A stretch of DNA of 64,000 nt from Sugiyamaella lignohabitans (lineage: Eukaryota; Ascomycota; Dipodascomycetes; Dipodascales; Trichomonascaceae): positions 4,154,001 through 4,218,000 of the forward strand of contig NC_031672.1 of the NCBI RefSeq assembly GCF_001640025.1, given 5' to 3'. This document shows positions 39,424 through 50,810 of the stretch, one piece after another. The notes under the pieces are model-generated. The model ran no database searches, was not told where the DNA came from, and saw only the letters and a list, made by a program, of their open reading frames with translations. The first letter of the stretch is position 1; every line of letters begins with the position of its first letter. A program made the translations under genes and the position numbers.

Positions 39424-40710
39424 ATGATCGAGTTTCACCCTTTGGTCGTTCGAATGGCCATTATCTTGTTCGTTCTACTGCTGCTCTTTCTGGGGAATCT
39501 ATCATATCTGTATGGATCGTTGTATCGTGATTCAACTCGATTCCACAGCTTCAACATTCTGGCTGTAAACATGGACAATGGTCTGATTGCTGATAGTTTA
39601 CTACAGGCCTACAAACAGCTCCAATCGCCCAACTTCCCTACTCTACACTTTGTTAATGCAAGTGTATTTAATTCGTCTCCTTCTCTCATTGAACAAGAAG
39701 TTGTCAATGGCCACTACTGGGGTGCCATTTACACCAATGTTAATGTCTCGAATCAATTAACTGATGCTATCACTAATGGTGGATCGGCTGCCGCTATGTA
39801 TAAACCTGCAAATGCCATAGTGTACATTTGGGATGAAGTCCGGTACCCGGTATTTGCTGACATGGTTATCGGTAATAGTATGACCACTCTTGTTACCCAG
39901 AGCAAAGCTGCTTTTAATAAACTTTACGGTGCCAAAATGATCCAATCTTTAAAGCAAGGAGACGAAGCTGCTTTGCAGACTCTTTTGAATCCTATTGGAG
40001 CCAGTGATCATAACCTGCAACCTATGCTTCAAGGTCCAAGAATGCTCTATAACAGCATATCTGTCGCAATGATGATATTGCAACAATTCTTCATGGTTCT
40101 TGGTCCTCATATTATGGCTCTGAATCTAGGTTTGTACAAAACAATGAGTTGGCAACGACTAGCTGTAATGCGATTCTTGTTTGCCATTGTGTCTACTTTC
40201 TTTTGTGGTCTCACTGTAGCAGGCTATTATTGGGCTTTTCGAGAGTCATGGAGTGTTAACGCTAATCAATTTGTTTTGACTTGGATGGTCATCTGGCTAG
40301 TTACTCTGGTCTATCATCTATTCTTATATGCCGTTTCATGTTTTTTACCACTCTTGTATATGCCGCTTGTGTTGGTGACATTTATTCATATCAATGTCAC
40401 CAGTACTGTTTCTCCTTTTGATATTAATCCTGGTTTCTACCGGTGGGCCTATGCCCTACCTGGCTACGAAGCATATTCAGTAATGACTGATATCTGGTCA
40501 GGTGGCCGTGTTCGGGTGCTCTATAGAGCACTTCCAATTCTCTTTATTTGGGTAGTAGTTACATCGCTGTGCTGTGTCTATTTCCATCGACGGATGTGCA
40601 TCAAGCTGGCAAAGGTGGGTCCTCCTAGTACTACCTCTCCTCCTACTAATGCTCCTCCGCAGGATCAAGTCACTCCTGTAACTTCTTCGGAAATAAAATC
40701 GGAAAGTTGA
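39424..40710 (+). CDS. SNG1-like membrane protein (DUF3533 family)
   Basis: 428 residues from ATG 39424 (MIEFHPLVVRMAIILFVLLL). One membrane helix at the N-terminus is followed by an extracytoplasmic domain of about 190 residues (YRDSTRFHSFNILAVNMD, VVNGHYWGAIYTNVNVSN, IVYIWDEVRYPVFADMVIG). Then come about five further helices, including MRFLFAIVSTFFCGLTVAGYY and LFIWVVVTSLCCVYF. This is the layout of fungal nitrosoguanidine-resistance protein Sng1 and DUF3533 relatives, similar in shape to ABC-2-like export proteins. Substrate unknown. The cytoplasmic tail is Pro/Thr/Ser-rich. Start chosen at the ATG because upstream in-frame codons include no ATG. Confidence 0.8.
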   Translation: MIEFHPLVVRMAIILFVLLLLFLGNLSYLYGSLYRDSTRFHSFNILAVNMDNGLIADSLLQAYKQLQSPNFPTLHFVNASVFNSSPSLIEQEVVNGHYWGAIYTNVNVSNQLTDAITNGGSAAAMYKPANAIVYIWDEVRYPVFADMVIGNSMTTLVTQSKAAFNKLYGAKMIQSLKQGDEAALQTLLNPIGASDHNLQPMLQGPRMLYNSISVAMMILQQFFMVLGPHIMALNLGLYKTMSWQRLAVMRFLFAIVSTFFCGLTVAGYYWAFRESWSVNANQFVLTWMVIWLVTLVYHLFLYAVSCFLPLLYMPLVLVTFIHINVTSTVSPFDINPGFYRWAYALPGYEAYSVMTDIWSGGRVRVLYRALPILFIWVVVTSLCCVYFHRRMCIKLAKVGPPSTTSPPTNAPPQDQVTPVTSSEIKSES

Positions 40711-40993
40711 TCATTTATCGTTACCGGACTCCTAGGTATAGATAACATTTTTGCATTTAATTTTGCTACATTTTGGTTTATAGATTAATATGAACCCCAA
40801 TAACTAGTGCTGTTCTGTTGGATCACAGAGTTGCGAGAGACGGGGCTCTGCCCTGAACGGCAAAACCCGCTCACCAAGTAACAAAAGTTGAGGTGACAAA
40901 TTAAAAAATGGGAGACATGAAAATAAATAAGTTCTAGGCTATACACAATATTAGAGGCTGTCATATTTAGCCGTGATAAGATAGATCAAGTGG

Positions 40994-41677
40994 TCAAAAA
41001 GATGGTCCACGGCCATGTGTGGTGGACTTAGGAAACGCATTGGCCACTCCTTTTCGATAGTCTTGCACTTGGATATGTCGTTCTCCAGCCTGCTCTTTTA
41101 AAAGAGAAGCAGCCGTTTTGTTTTCGGATATGATATAGCTAGTCTGCTGAATATGTTTATCTAGAAGAGATTCTAGCTCTGCCAGCCTTTGGCTACTTAC
41201 ATCTCTTGCAATCACTGACTTGATTTCAAATCTACGATTCTTACTATCAATCAGCCCGACACAGACATCACTGTAAATACAATCAATAAGGAACTTTTCA
41301 ATCTCCGACTCGCTTAAATCAAGCTGCTTGGCAATTGTATCGAAACTAAGAACATTTGATGAAGCACCTAGGATTGCCAGACTCAATTGCTTCAATTTCG
41401 TGGCCTGTGGCTTGGTTAATTTTGGCAAGGTATCTGATTTGCCAATATATTCTGCCCATGTTCCGTAAACGAATATATCTAATAGCTCGAGATGGTTCGC
41501 GATAGACCTATCAGCCTTGAGATTGGCACTAGACTCCACTCGTGCTCGAATCAAATCATCAAATTCAACTAGTGTGTAAACACCGGGCAAAGCCAGACTT
41601 CGGTTTATTAGATCCACAATAATGGTTGGGTTGATATTATCGCCACTGGCACGATATAAAGTCAGTAACTGCTCCAT
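40994..41677 (-). CDS. COP9 signalosome subunit 7 (Csn7)
   Basis: 227 residues with one PCI domain. The key stretch is HLELLDIFVYGTWAEYIGKSD, LPKLTKPQATKLKQLSLAIL, FDTIAKQLDLSESEIEKFLID, CIYSDVCVGLIDSKNRRFEIK and ARDVSSQRLAELESLL. This follows CSN7 closely (LLNIFAYGTYADY, LTTAQQNKLKHLTI, EAVYTDIIQGKLDQ). A helical C-terminal tail follows. Csn7 is a scaffold subunit of the deneddylase. eIF3m is the nearest alternative, but it is longer and lacks the LNIF-GT opening. A GC-poor spacer separates it from the SNG1-like gene. CSN4 is at 14.5 kb. Confidence 0.88.
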   Translation of the reverse strand: MEQLLTLYRASGDNINPTIIVDLINRSLALPGVYTLVEFDDLIRARVESSANLKADRSIANHLELLDIFVYGTWAEYIGKSDTLPKLTKPQATKLKQLSLAILGASSNVLSFDTIAKQLDLSESEIEKFLIDCIYSDVCVGLIDSKNRRFEIKSVIARDVSSQRLAELESLLDKHIQQTSYIISENKTAASLLKEQAGERHIQVQDYRKGVANAFPKSTTHGRGPSF

Positions 41678-42021
41678 CTTGTGGGTTTACAAGCCAGAGA
41701 GATCACTGCTCACTAGATCTAAACCAGAGTCTCAATCGCTGGTTCTCACGCTGACAATGAATTCTGCTCCTTGAATTCAAACTGTCCCAGAAGTAAAATC
41801 TCTATTTACACTTTGAATCACGTATATTGAGTGAGATAGAGCGTCAAGATATTCAGTATCTCTGATTTATGGAGTAGCTGAAGTAAGTGATTCGATAAAG
41901 CAATAAGTGTCCTCTTAGCTGTAATGGATATTTATGTACATATATATATATGTATATGCGAAGGATTTGACCCCTGCAGGTCTGACAATTCTGGTAGTAT
42001 TCTGAATATCGAGGAAGGGGA
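41678..42021. promoter_or_regulatory. divergent spacer between CSN7 and cyclophilin
   Basis: 344 bp. A TATATATATATG run at about 41939-41952 lies 70-80 bp before the cyclophilin ATG and could serve as a TATA element. No other feature seen. Confidence 0.4.
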
Positions 42022-43377
42022 ATGGCAAACCGTTCACGGGTTTTCTTGGATATCGACTCGCCAGTGGCTTCGAGTCGAATCATTGTCGAACTCTTCGATG
42101 ACAAAGCGCCGAAAGCTGTCGAAAAGTAAGTCGCAAGATTATTCGCGATAGAGCGTCTGGCAGGATTCATGTCAGAAGCTGGCTGGAGATGGTCCGAACT
42201 TGAACCCATTTCCAGCCTTATTCAGCACCAGTGGACCCTGTACGCTCTCCTCGAGCTTTGCTCGAGGAGCAACCAGGGTCTGGGGCGGAGCCCCAGCCGC
42301 CGGAGGCATCTACCACCCCAGTACGGTACTCGAACCGTTCACTAACGAGACGTAATGTAGTTTCAAAGCTCTCTGTACAGGGGAGAAAGGAATAGATGAC
42401 GCTACTGGCGTGAAGCTCTGCTATACAGGGAGTCCGGTCCACAGGATAGTTGCCCCCGAATATCTGGTCCAGATGGGAGATATCACCGCCGGCGATGGTA
42501 CCGGTGGAGTTTCGATATATGGTCATCCATTCGAAGATGAGAACTTGGGCTGGTGTCCTCTGGACGAGCCAGGATACGTTTGTATGGCTAACACGGGTCC
42601 GAACACCAACACCAGTCAGTTTTTTATAACGGTGAGTAGAAGTTTAAGCGGACAATGATAGGGAAGATTCTAACTGATTTTTAGCTGTGTCCTACGCCAT
42701 GGTTGAAAAATGAATCAACTGTGTTTGGCAGAGTTGTTCGTGGACTGGAAAGCTTGATTGACCTTGAGCAGATTGTGGTAGACGATAACGACAGACCATT
42801 AGAAGAAGACAGTGTTCTTATAACGAGATGTGGACGACTCAGGTTTCGGCCGAAACCTGTTAGTGCCGGTACTAGTGCGGTAACAGAAGAAGAAAACAAC
42901 AGCCAAAGGAAAGAAGAAAGAAGTAAATCCCGTGAATTACAGTCTAGATCCAGATCCAGATCCAGATCCAGATCACCAAGACGCCATCATCGAAGACATC
43001 ACAGCTCCCGTCATTCAGATGATGAACATCGACATCATGATAGAGAGCATCACCGACACCATCGCAGTCATCACCGCGACCGAAACAGGAGTCCTGAACG
43101 TAGGAAGCGTAGAAACGATGTACCAGATAGAGATAGTGACGAGCGGCATGGTGGTTCTTCTTACCGTGAGAGGGAACGTAGCGATAATCGGCGTGACACC
43201 CGGGATCGATATGACCGTTCACGCCAAGAAAGGTCTCGACGCTATGAAGAGCCCGTGTATCGCCCTCCTTCTAGACAGAATCCGGAACCAGATATCATTC
43301 TGAAAGGAAGAGGAGCAATGAAATACCGGGAACGAAAACGCAAAAACGACTGGTCCGACGACGGACGACTGGTGTAG
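42022..43377 (+). CDS. cyclophilin with C-terminal RS/His-rich domain
   Basis: Three exons: 42022-42125, 42361-42631 and 42685-43377, 1068 nt, 355 residues. The introns are GTAAGT...ACTAAC...GTAG and GTGAGT...CTAAC...TTTTAG. Joining exons 1 and 2 restores KNFKALCTGEKG. The prolyl isomerase domain has FLDIDSP, HRIVAPEYLVQMGD with the catalytic arginine, GDGTGGVSIYG and TNTSQFFITLCPTPWLK with the tryptophan. The histidine after that tryptophan in CypA is replaced. The tail is an RS domain (SRSRSRSRSRSP) followed by an Arg/His/Asp-rich region and RSPERRKRR. Such cyclophilins (PPIG type) associate with splicing factors. The serine-arginine run comes from an AGATCC tandem repeat. Intron 1 contains a GC hairpin repeat. 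Confidence 0.92.
42246..42307 (-). repeat. GC hairpin repeat, single copy in cyclophilin intron 1, reverse
   Basis: Complete unit inside the intron. Third hairpin has the longest stem in the window: CTCCTCGAGC paired with GCTCGAGGAG, loop AAA in forward sense. The rest matches the consensus (hairpin 2 with TCC loop). It ends 53 bp before the 3' splice site. Confidence 0.92.
42946..42975 (+). repeat. AGATCC tandem repeat coding for Ser-Arg dipeptides
   Basis: Five near-perfect AGATCC units in the cyclophilin exon 3, read as alternating Arg and Ser. Length change here would alter the RS domain without shifting the frame. Confidence 0.85.
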
Positions 43378-43423
43378 TCGCTGTATTATATCTATTTATT
43401 TGCATTTATGGGTTCTGTCTAAT

Positions 43424-43483
43424 GCCTCCGGCGGCTGGGGCTCCGCCCCAGACCCCGCTGCTCCTCTCGCTTCGCTCGAGTCG
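43424..43483 (+). repeat. GC hairpin repeat, single copy, forward
   Basis: Complete 60-bp unit 46 bp after the cyclophilin stop, nearly identical to the copy at 38474: same TCC loop and same CTCGCTTCGCTCGAGTCG end. Confidence 0.93.
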
Positions 43484-44669
43484 ATGCTATGACCGAAAAT
43501 GGAGCAAAAAAAATAAAATTAATAATAATTACTTTAACTGTTACTAAATGTTCTCTATATAGATCATATACCAGTAGTACTATTCTTGCAAACCAGCGAA
43601 GTACACGTGCATGTTCATTTTAAAATCCAGTTATATTTGATGCACACGATGCAAAACAGTAAACTGATAGTTTTCCCATTTGACAGAATCTACAGAATTT
43701 AAAAAGTCCTTGACTGCAGTATTTCAGATTTCACTCGCTTTAAGGTTACAGTACCTATGCAGCGATCGGCGAAGTTTGTTTATTATCTCATGCACGAGGA
43801 CTGGGAGAGAATAACGTTAATTCGTTTCATAGGCTCAATCTTCATGAAATATAATTAGAAAGGGTTCGAATACTTACTGTTCAATACCACCGCCTATTTT
43901 TTTGAGATTCTTCTATTTCAGGTGAACTGCGAAAGAGCATCTTACTACTGTTTTTGTATGATTTCAGAGACCTAGTGATCCGCTTCTATCAGAATGTTAG
44001 CTCTGGCTCATACTGCAAAAGGAAGAACTGGACTTCATGTTAATTTTGGTGGCTTTTGCTAGAATCCCAGTATCTAAGGTGTTATAATGTTAATCTCCTT
44101 CATATGTTTAGGCCTCCCCACATTTCTGCATCAGTACCGTTTTTCCTGCAGTCGAAACCTGCGGTTTCATGAGCCGTACAATAAATTACAGGGTAAAGGT
44201 TAGGAAACTGCAAATATCATCTCCAGTCTTAAAATTGCCGTGCAGATATCAAATACATCTATCTTTAATCACCATCAACTGTTTGTAAACTAAAGGTTCA
44301 GTTTCAGCTAATATCCTGTCTAAAGACTAGAAATCGTAGACCATTTTCAGGTACTGTTGTGGAAAGTAAAGCAACATACAGAGAATAGTAAATCATTTTC
44401 GCATTATGATTGGTGGTACTGGCTTAGACATATAAGTTAGCGGAACCAAAAAGATCAATTAAAGGACTTTTTTTATTTCATTATTTAATACTGGATTCAA
44501 GAAATTACAAGTTTAATTCTTGTTGTTATTGTATCTATTCCTTGATTTGTTTTGACACTGGCTCGGAGGATTTACTTTCTTTCAAGTTTAGTTTTCAATC
44601 TACCACGTGCTGATCTGTTGACTCACTACTGAACCGAATCCATTTACATTTTTTTTTTTTAATTCGAGA
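43484..44669. other. intergenic, about 1.2 kb, ARG81-like gene upstream region
   Basis: AT-rich, no gene, tRNA or repeat found. A run of T (44650-44660) lies directly before the start codon. Confidence 0.5.
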
Positions 44670-47463
44670 ATGGCTCCATTGCTGAGAACCAAGACTTTCA
44701 CAGGATGCTGGACCTGTAGAACGAGAAAGATTAAATGTGACTTGCAGAGGCCGCAATGTAACCGGTGTATAAAGTCTAATATTGAATGCGAGGGATATAC
44801 TATCAAGTTAAGATGGTCAACTGGGAAGGATGAGGACGACGATGGTGAAAATGTCCAGCGACGGAATGTTGGTAAGTACTCACGCTAGATTCTAGGTCTC
44901 AAGTTGAGCGACGAGAAGTTCCAGGTGTTGCCGGATAAGAGGACATCTAACTAACACCTACCTAGATTTTGTCGACTATCCTAAACATATGATTTATGAT
45001 ACATATGATGAAATGGACTCTGTGTTGGCCAAACTTCATTCACCATCATTCGCAGGAGACGAAACGGTTGTATTAGGTCCGTTTGGTGTGTTTGAAGGGG
45101 TAAAGCATCACAGAGCACGAAGGGGCCGAAAACGAGACACTCTGGAACGATCTGCCAGTGACCGAGCTGTTCAGAGACAGAAACTTAATGAAGCCGATAA
45201 TGATGTTTCTGGACAGACCACTGGGACTCCACAATCATCCCATAGATTCAGTTTGGGTCATTTGGATAGCGCTGGAAGCACTCCTGTCAGTGCCAATAAT
45301 GCTAATGTCAACCTGAAGTTAGATGATGATATCGCCCTTCTAACAGGGACAGCAGCGTCACTAGTAGCAGCTGGAGATGCGGCATTGAGGAAAGCTCAGT
45401 CTAAAGAAGAGATAGCTGAATTGGCCGGCTCTACTCATATTGAAGATTCTCCTGCAGACAGTGTTGGTGACAGCATCGCAGAAAGTTTTTCAAGTTTCAC
45501 CCAGGCACAGGGAGGAGAAGCAAAGGCACATATTCTGCCGTATATTCCAAGCGAAAAGGCTGAATATGAAGCTTTGCATGAAGAATTAAGTACTTTGTTG
45601 TCATTTCCAAATGATGATATTTTCACCTCTGGATACTTTGACATACCTTCAAATATGTATGATTTGGATGGTCTTGATGGGGGAGTTACTCAAGCTCTTG
45701 GTAAGAAGGAAGATGCGGGCTCCCAGGTTGATGGAGAAGCCAACCCTCATAACGGAGGTATTATCAACGCTGGTGCAGCAAATTTGTCCTTGGATGGCAA
45801 CTCGATTGAGCAACAACTTCAACAGCTCCATTCTACAATTCCTAACCTCTCCAACAAAAGTAATAATCCGAATGGAAGTAGTACGACTGGAACTGGAAAT
45901 AGAATCACTACGAACAATTCCCAAGCTCCTCTTCTGTTTATCCCTTTGTCGAATGGTCTGAACCATAATCAAGGACAATTGAAATATATCCTTCCTGGTA
46001 CTCCAAGCGCAGCTTTGCCAAAGGGTCCTTTGTTTGCATTTTCCCCTCAAGCTCAGTATTTACTTGATTACTACGACCAAAATGTCATTAAAATAATGAC
46101 AGTGGTAGCACATCCCAAGAACCCCTGGCGTACTATATATCTTCCTAGAGCTTATAGTGCTATTGGTGATATTATTGGCAAGGGACAAACCAGTGCAGCT
46201 CGTAATGCTCTTTTACATGCTCTTTTGGCAGTCAGCGCTTTCCACATTCAGCGGAAATTCAGCGCCGAGTCAGATGCTAGACAGCATTACCTTAGTCTTG
46301 GTCTTCGTCTCAAGAGTGAGGCTTACAAATGGCTTAGCAAATGTCTAGTTGATGATTTAATGACGCAGAAATACAAAGATGTCGTGACGGCTGTACTATC
46401 AATGGTCACAATCGATGTTATTTGGGGAGGTATGGCTGACTGTCAGATCCATCTTGCTGCATGTCAGAGTATTGTAAGGCTCCGTCACAAAACGAGGAAG
46501 TTGACTTCTCGTAAAGCAATGATTTTGCAAAGGATCTCAGGATTTTTGACGCTACTGCAACGTGCTACAGTCGTTGATCCTGATAGTGTATTTGGATTTG
46601 CAGACGACGAGGATGAAGATGACCGGTATAATGACGAGTGGATGGAGCTGCGTTTGGAAGATCTCGAATTGACACCTAGACCAAAAAATAGTGTGGCTAA
46701 TAGTACAATGACATCACCTGCATCACAGCCACTTTATTCGCAGTCGAGCTTGTCTTATATGAGGGATCCATCTCAATTCCAAGAATATTGGCATCAATAT
46801 AGCAATGTGAATGCACAGTCTCTTTCTGACGAGTTCTATGCTAAAGAGCTTGTGTCCACTCAATCTTTATACGGCATCCCTGACTCGCTTATAATTCTTT
46901 TCCACGAGGCATGTAAACAATCTCGTCAAGGATTGTATTACCGAAGCAAGAACGAGCCATTTCCGCTCTCCCTTACATACAAGTGCAAAGAACTCGAATC
47001 GGCTCTGGTCAATTGGCAAGCTCGATATGACATCAACAAAACAACAAACTTTACTGGTCAAGTAAAAGAGGCCCTCAACCATCATACATTAGCTTTCCAT
47101 CAAGCATTAATTATATATCACTATCGTCTCGCTCGCGATGTGAACCCATCCGCATTGAGATCCCACGTCTTGGCTGTTCTTGACCACCTTGAAAAAATGC
47201 ATCAAATTAATATGACTCACCCGGAGCCCCTTATTATTCCACTATTATTCCCAGTTTTTATGGCTGCATGTGAAACGACCAACTCCTCAGACATGGCTCG
47301 ATTCAATGCCATCTTGGATAGAATGACCGTTGAAGGACTTGGCACATATTATACAGCTCTCAAGGTTATTTCAGAAGTGTGGAAACGTCGTGAGGCTAAT
47401 GTGCCCAATGCTGAATGGTGGTCTATTTTACGGGAGTGGAAGGCAAACATAATGCTCAGCTAA
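44670..47463 (+). CDS. Zn2Cys6 transcription factor related to Arg81
   Basis: Two exons, 44670-44871 and 44966-47463, 899 residues. The intron begins GTAAGT and ends CTAACACCTACCTAG. The N-terminus is a zinc cluster with spacing C-x2-C-x6-C-x6-C-x2-C-x6-C (GCWTCRTRKIKCD to SNIEC), preceded by LRTKTFT and followed by GYTIKLRWS. This whole context matches S. cerevisiae Arg81 more than other members. Exon 2 has LGPFGVFEG, a basic stretch RARRGRKRD, low-complexity regions and a C-terminal fungal transcription factor domain (ALLAVSAFHIQRKFS; VVTAVLSMVTIDVIWGGMADCQIHL). Arg81 senses arginine with Mcm1/Arg80 to control arginine genes. The target here is unknown; neighbouring transporters and an oxidoreductase are candidates. 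Confidence 0.85.
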
Positions 47464-47949
47464 CAGAAGAAAGTATATTGTATGCAGTTTATTTATTCCC
47501 TTTAATTTCAATAACTTTGTTATAGTTTGCTATAGTAGTCCGGGTAGAAGGTTAAACAGACATAAGCTCTGTCTCAAGCGAAGGACTGCCTTCTACGGTT
47601 TACTGTTGACTGTGGATCTAGGCTATTAGTGTTAAGCATTTATATTTATATAGTCTAGCAAAAAGAACTCGCAGCCGAGATTATTCCGTTTGCCAAAGAC
47701 AAAATTAGCTAATTCGAGATACAGACGGTTCTTGGCGGCAAATATGCGGGGACAAGTCGGCGTTGAGTCGTTGGGACTCATGTCGATCGCTTTGTGACTC
47801 AGGACGTTCAGTCGCTGCAGATTTTCAATGTTGACTAGGAGTCATTTTTCAAGCCATGCATGCAGCCCATATAAATAGGTTATATCGCCCCGATCTGCTA
47901 ACTGACAACTTTTATAGAGCAGCTTTATTTTTGGGAATATTAGTGAAGT
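47464..47949. promoter_or_regulatory. upstream region of the first ACS transporter
   Basis: 486 bp. TATAAATAG at about 47870-47878 is a plausible TATA box 70 bp before the ATG. GCGGCAAATATGCGGGG (47736-47752) and several TGACTC/GACTCA-like half sites (47767-47840) could be regulator targets, including Gcn4-type. No gene. Confidence 0.4.
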
Positions 47950-49500
47950 ATGGATTCCCCATCCAAGTCCATTTCAAGCGAAGATGTCGCTGTCTTTGAC
48001 AGTAAGATACAGACGTATCAGACGGTAACTGGGCAGGAGGAGTCATTTGAGTTTAGCGAGCTCGAACAGAAAAAGCTGGATAAAATTTACAGGAAAATAG
48101 ACTTTCGCATCTTGCCTGCTTTATTTACATTATATTTCTTAACGTCGTTTGCTGACTCGGCGTATGGTGTAGCTCTTACCATGAATATGGAACAGGGCCA
48201 TTCAGTTATCCAGGCACTTAAACTCAGTCCTAATGATGTATCTCTGGCTACTGCGCTAAACTTTGTGGGATTCATTGTTTTTGATGTCCCTATGAACCTA
48301 ATAATGACTCGGGTTGCTCCTCAGGCCTGGATGTCTCGTATTGTCATCTCAGTTGGTTTGGTATATGCATGCTTTCCTGCTATAACTTCGGCCAGTGGCC
48401 TGACTGCTGCTCGATTCTTCGCAGGAAGCTGTGTAGCTGGATGTTGGCCTGGTATGGCTTACTTCATTTCACTTTGGTATCCTAACCGCCGTAAAGCTCG
48501 CAGAATTGGCTACTATTTTACTGCTGCACAATTGTCAGCAGCTGTAGCTGGTCTTGTCTCGGCAGGATTCCAGAAAATGGACGGTATGAGAGGACTCTTT
48601 GGATACCAGTGGATGTTCTTGGTTTATGGAGTCGTTACTATTTGTGTTGGTATTTCTCTTAATTGGTGGCTTCCAGGAAGACCTTTGGCATTTGGAAATG
48701 AAGACGGCCGTTTTAAGAACAGAATTTTGCGATTCTTGACTGCTGCTATCAAAGACGGATCGAACGTTCTTACCCCAGAAGAGAGAGAATTACACGCAAG
48801 AGACATGGCTGCCAGTTATAGCAAGCCTCCTGTCTGGGGATTATCTGAGCTTTGGAAAGTTTTCAAAGATGTCAGAATCTGGCCTTTGATCATGATGTAT
48901 TTTGGTGTGGTAGGCGCAGGATATGGTCTAGCGGTATTTGCTTCAACAATCATAAACAACATCAATCCAAATCTCTCTTCAATTGACCTCTCGTTGCTGG
49001 TGGCACCAATTTGGCTGTTTGATCTTGCAGCCATTCTTCTAATCACACCATTTTCGGACAAATACTCTAGACATCGTGGTATTGTTTTCTCGTTTGCAAC
49101 CTTGATTATTATTACGGGTTTGCTCGTGACAACATACGCACCCGGTCCCTGGAGCAGATATGGAGGTTTGCTAATTTCTGGGTTTGGACTGGGTCCTACT
49201 GTACCAATTTGCATGACATGGGCAGCAGAAATCTTTGGTCCTCGCCACGGCGATTTGGGTACAGCAGCATCAGCTGCTCTTGTTTCGGGCCTAGGTAACT
49301 TGGGATCTGTTACAACATGTTATGCTCTTTATTCAGGCTGGCCTGCGGATGCTGCTAGAGGCTACCGTGATAGTAACATGGTCATGGTTGCTATCCTAGG
49401 CGTCAGTATCATTGCGGCAGGTGCCTGTACTGCTGTTCGTTGGGCTCTAGGAGATCTTAAAAAGACAAACACCACAGCCTCGCTCCACGATAGATTTTAA
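47950..49500 (+). CDS. major facilitator transporter, anion:cation symporter (allantoate permease) family
   Basis: 516 residues with about 12 membrane helices. Family signs: a charged N-terminus ending KKLDKIYRKIDFRILPALFTLYF, then ADSAYGVALTMNMEQ, the FVGFIVFDVPMNLIMTRVAPQAWMS helix, GLTAARFFAGSCVAGCWPGMAYFISLWYP and the loop motif NRRKARRIGYYF. The second half has WPLIMMYFGVVGAGYGLAVF and ISDRYS-like FSDKYSRHRG. Fungal members (Dal5, Tna1, Seo1, Vht1) import carboxylates such as allantoate, nicotinate or biotin precursors. The substrate cannot be told. It is a single exon, followed convergently by an oxidoreductase gene. Confidence 0.87.
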   Translation: MDSPSKSISSEDVAVFDSKIQTYQTVTGQEESFEFSELEQKKLDKIYRKIDFRILPALFTLYFLTSFADSAYGVALTMNMEQGHSVIQALKLSPNDVSLATALNFVGFIVFDVPMNLIMTRVAPQAWMSRIVISVGLVYACFPAITSASGLTAARFFAGSCVAGCWPGMAYFISLWYPNRRKARRIGYYFTAAQLSAAVAGLVSAGFQKMDGMRGLFGYQWMFLVYGVVTICVGISLNWWLPGRPLAFGNEDGRFKNRILRFLTAAIKDGSNVLTPEERELHARDMAASYSKPPVWGLSELWKVFKDVRIWPLIMMYFGVVGAGYGLAVFASTIINNINPNLSSIDLSLLVAPIWLFDLAAILLITPFSDKYSRHRGIVFSFATLIIITGLLVTTYAPGPWSRYGGLLISGFGLGPTVPICMTWAAEIFGPRHGDLGTAASAALVSGLGNLGSVTTCYALYSGWPADAARGYRDSNMVMVAILGVSIIAAGACTAVRWALGDLKKTNTTASLHDRF

Positions 49501-49617
49501 TATTTTAATGCTATTTATTGTTTTTAATTTTTTTTTTGTTCAATTTTTGGCTGACAATAGCTCTGTGTAGCCAATCTTAATAATAAAAGTTCATCAATTT
49601 AATAATACATCATATGC

Positions 49618-50810
49618 TTAAACAGTGGCAACAGGAGTAAGAGCACCACCCTTTTGAGCAGACTCAACAGCAGCTGCAATGATAGCGAAATGGTGGAAGG
49701 CCTTAGCAGGAGTGACCTTGAGCAACGACTTATCCTTGGCCTTGACTGCCTCAGCAAAGTTCTCAAACTCACTGTGGACACCATTGATATCATCAGCCTC
49801 AAGCTTGAATAGAGCAGGCTCAACATCACCACCTTGTCCCTCACGGAGAAGAACGGTAGCAGTTTGACCAGGACGAGTTTCAAAAATGAGAGATCCATCA
49901 GTACCGAAAATGGTGAAACGAGTAAGCTTCTCAGTAGCACCGAAGTATGAACCATAAATAAAGGTACCGAACTTGCCAGACTTGAGGTTGAACAAAGAGT
50001 TTAAAGTATCAACATCACCGGAAACCTCGCGGAGCTGGGTAGTTCTGCCTGAGACAGATTCGACCTCACCAAGGACTTCAGTAAGAACAGCCAATTGATG
50101 TACACCACCATCGGAGATGTAACCACCAACGTGCTCGGGCTTTTGTCTCCAGCTAGTGCTATGGTATTTCGAAGGTGTGAATGGTCCAGTGCTTTGGTAT
50201 GTGAAAGTGACAACCTCACCGATCTTAGGTAAGAGCTGCTTTAACTTGGCAACACTGTTGTGATAAACGAAGTTCTCAAGAATGAAAACAGGGATATCAG
50301 TAGAATTGGCAAGCTTAACAATCTCACGAGCATCAGCAACGTTAGAGGAGATAGGCTTCTCAATAGAAATGGGCTTCTTGGCAGCAATAGCCTTTTCAAT
50401 CATTGCCCTGTTGAATTGAACAGGTACAAGGACATCAACAGCATCAATTTCAGGATCGTTGAAGATTTTATCAATGTCATCGAAAACTCTTTCCTTGGGC
50501 AACTTGGCATTTTCGGCAAAAGTCTCAGCCTTGGACTTAGTACGGTTATAAGCACCATTGAGTTTTAAGTCGCTAATCTTTTGAATAGCAGGCAGATGAG
50601 AATCTGAGGCAAAGATCTAAAGTCATGTTAGACACTTATACTTTAATTGTCATGACATCATAATCAGTTTGGAACAAAGAATCCCTAAAAGATCGAATAA
50701 CTTTTCAGTTAAACCGAACATCTCAAATAGAATGCAAAAAAATTTGGCTATAATTAGCTCTCTAAAGTATTACTTACACCAGTACCAACAATTCCAACCT
50801 TGATAACCAT
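49618..50810 (-). CDS. Gfo/Idh/MocA family NAD(P)-dependent oxidoreductase
   Basis: Two exons: 50778-50810 (33 nt) and 49618-50616, 343 residues. Intron GTAAGT...GTCTAACATGACTTTAG. The tiny first exon MVIKVGIVGTG carries the Rossmann GxGxxA/S loop, completed across the splice as GTGIFASDSHLPAI. Next come the partially conserved INxR-type GAYNRTKSKAETFAE, DAVDVLVPVQFN and the family's EKPIS (IEKPISSNVADAREIV). A C-terminal alpha/beta domain follows with SWRQKPEHVGGYISDGGVHQLAV, containing the expected GG-x-D/G-H motif. Such enzymes oxidise sugars, inositol or dihydrodiols. The substrate is unknown. It lies tail to tail with an ACS transporter. Confidence 0.9.

Noticed and set aside
42944..43303. 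Open frames in other frames of cyclophilin exon 3 (Ile/Thr- and His/Tyr-rich)
   Set aside because: Produced by the AGATCC and CATCAC repeats of the RS/His-rich coding region; the spliced cyclophilin explains the sequence.
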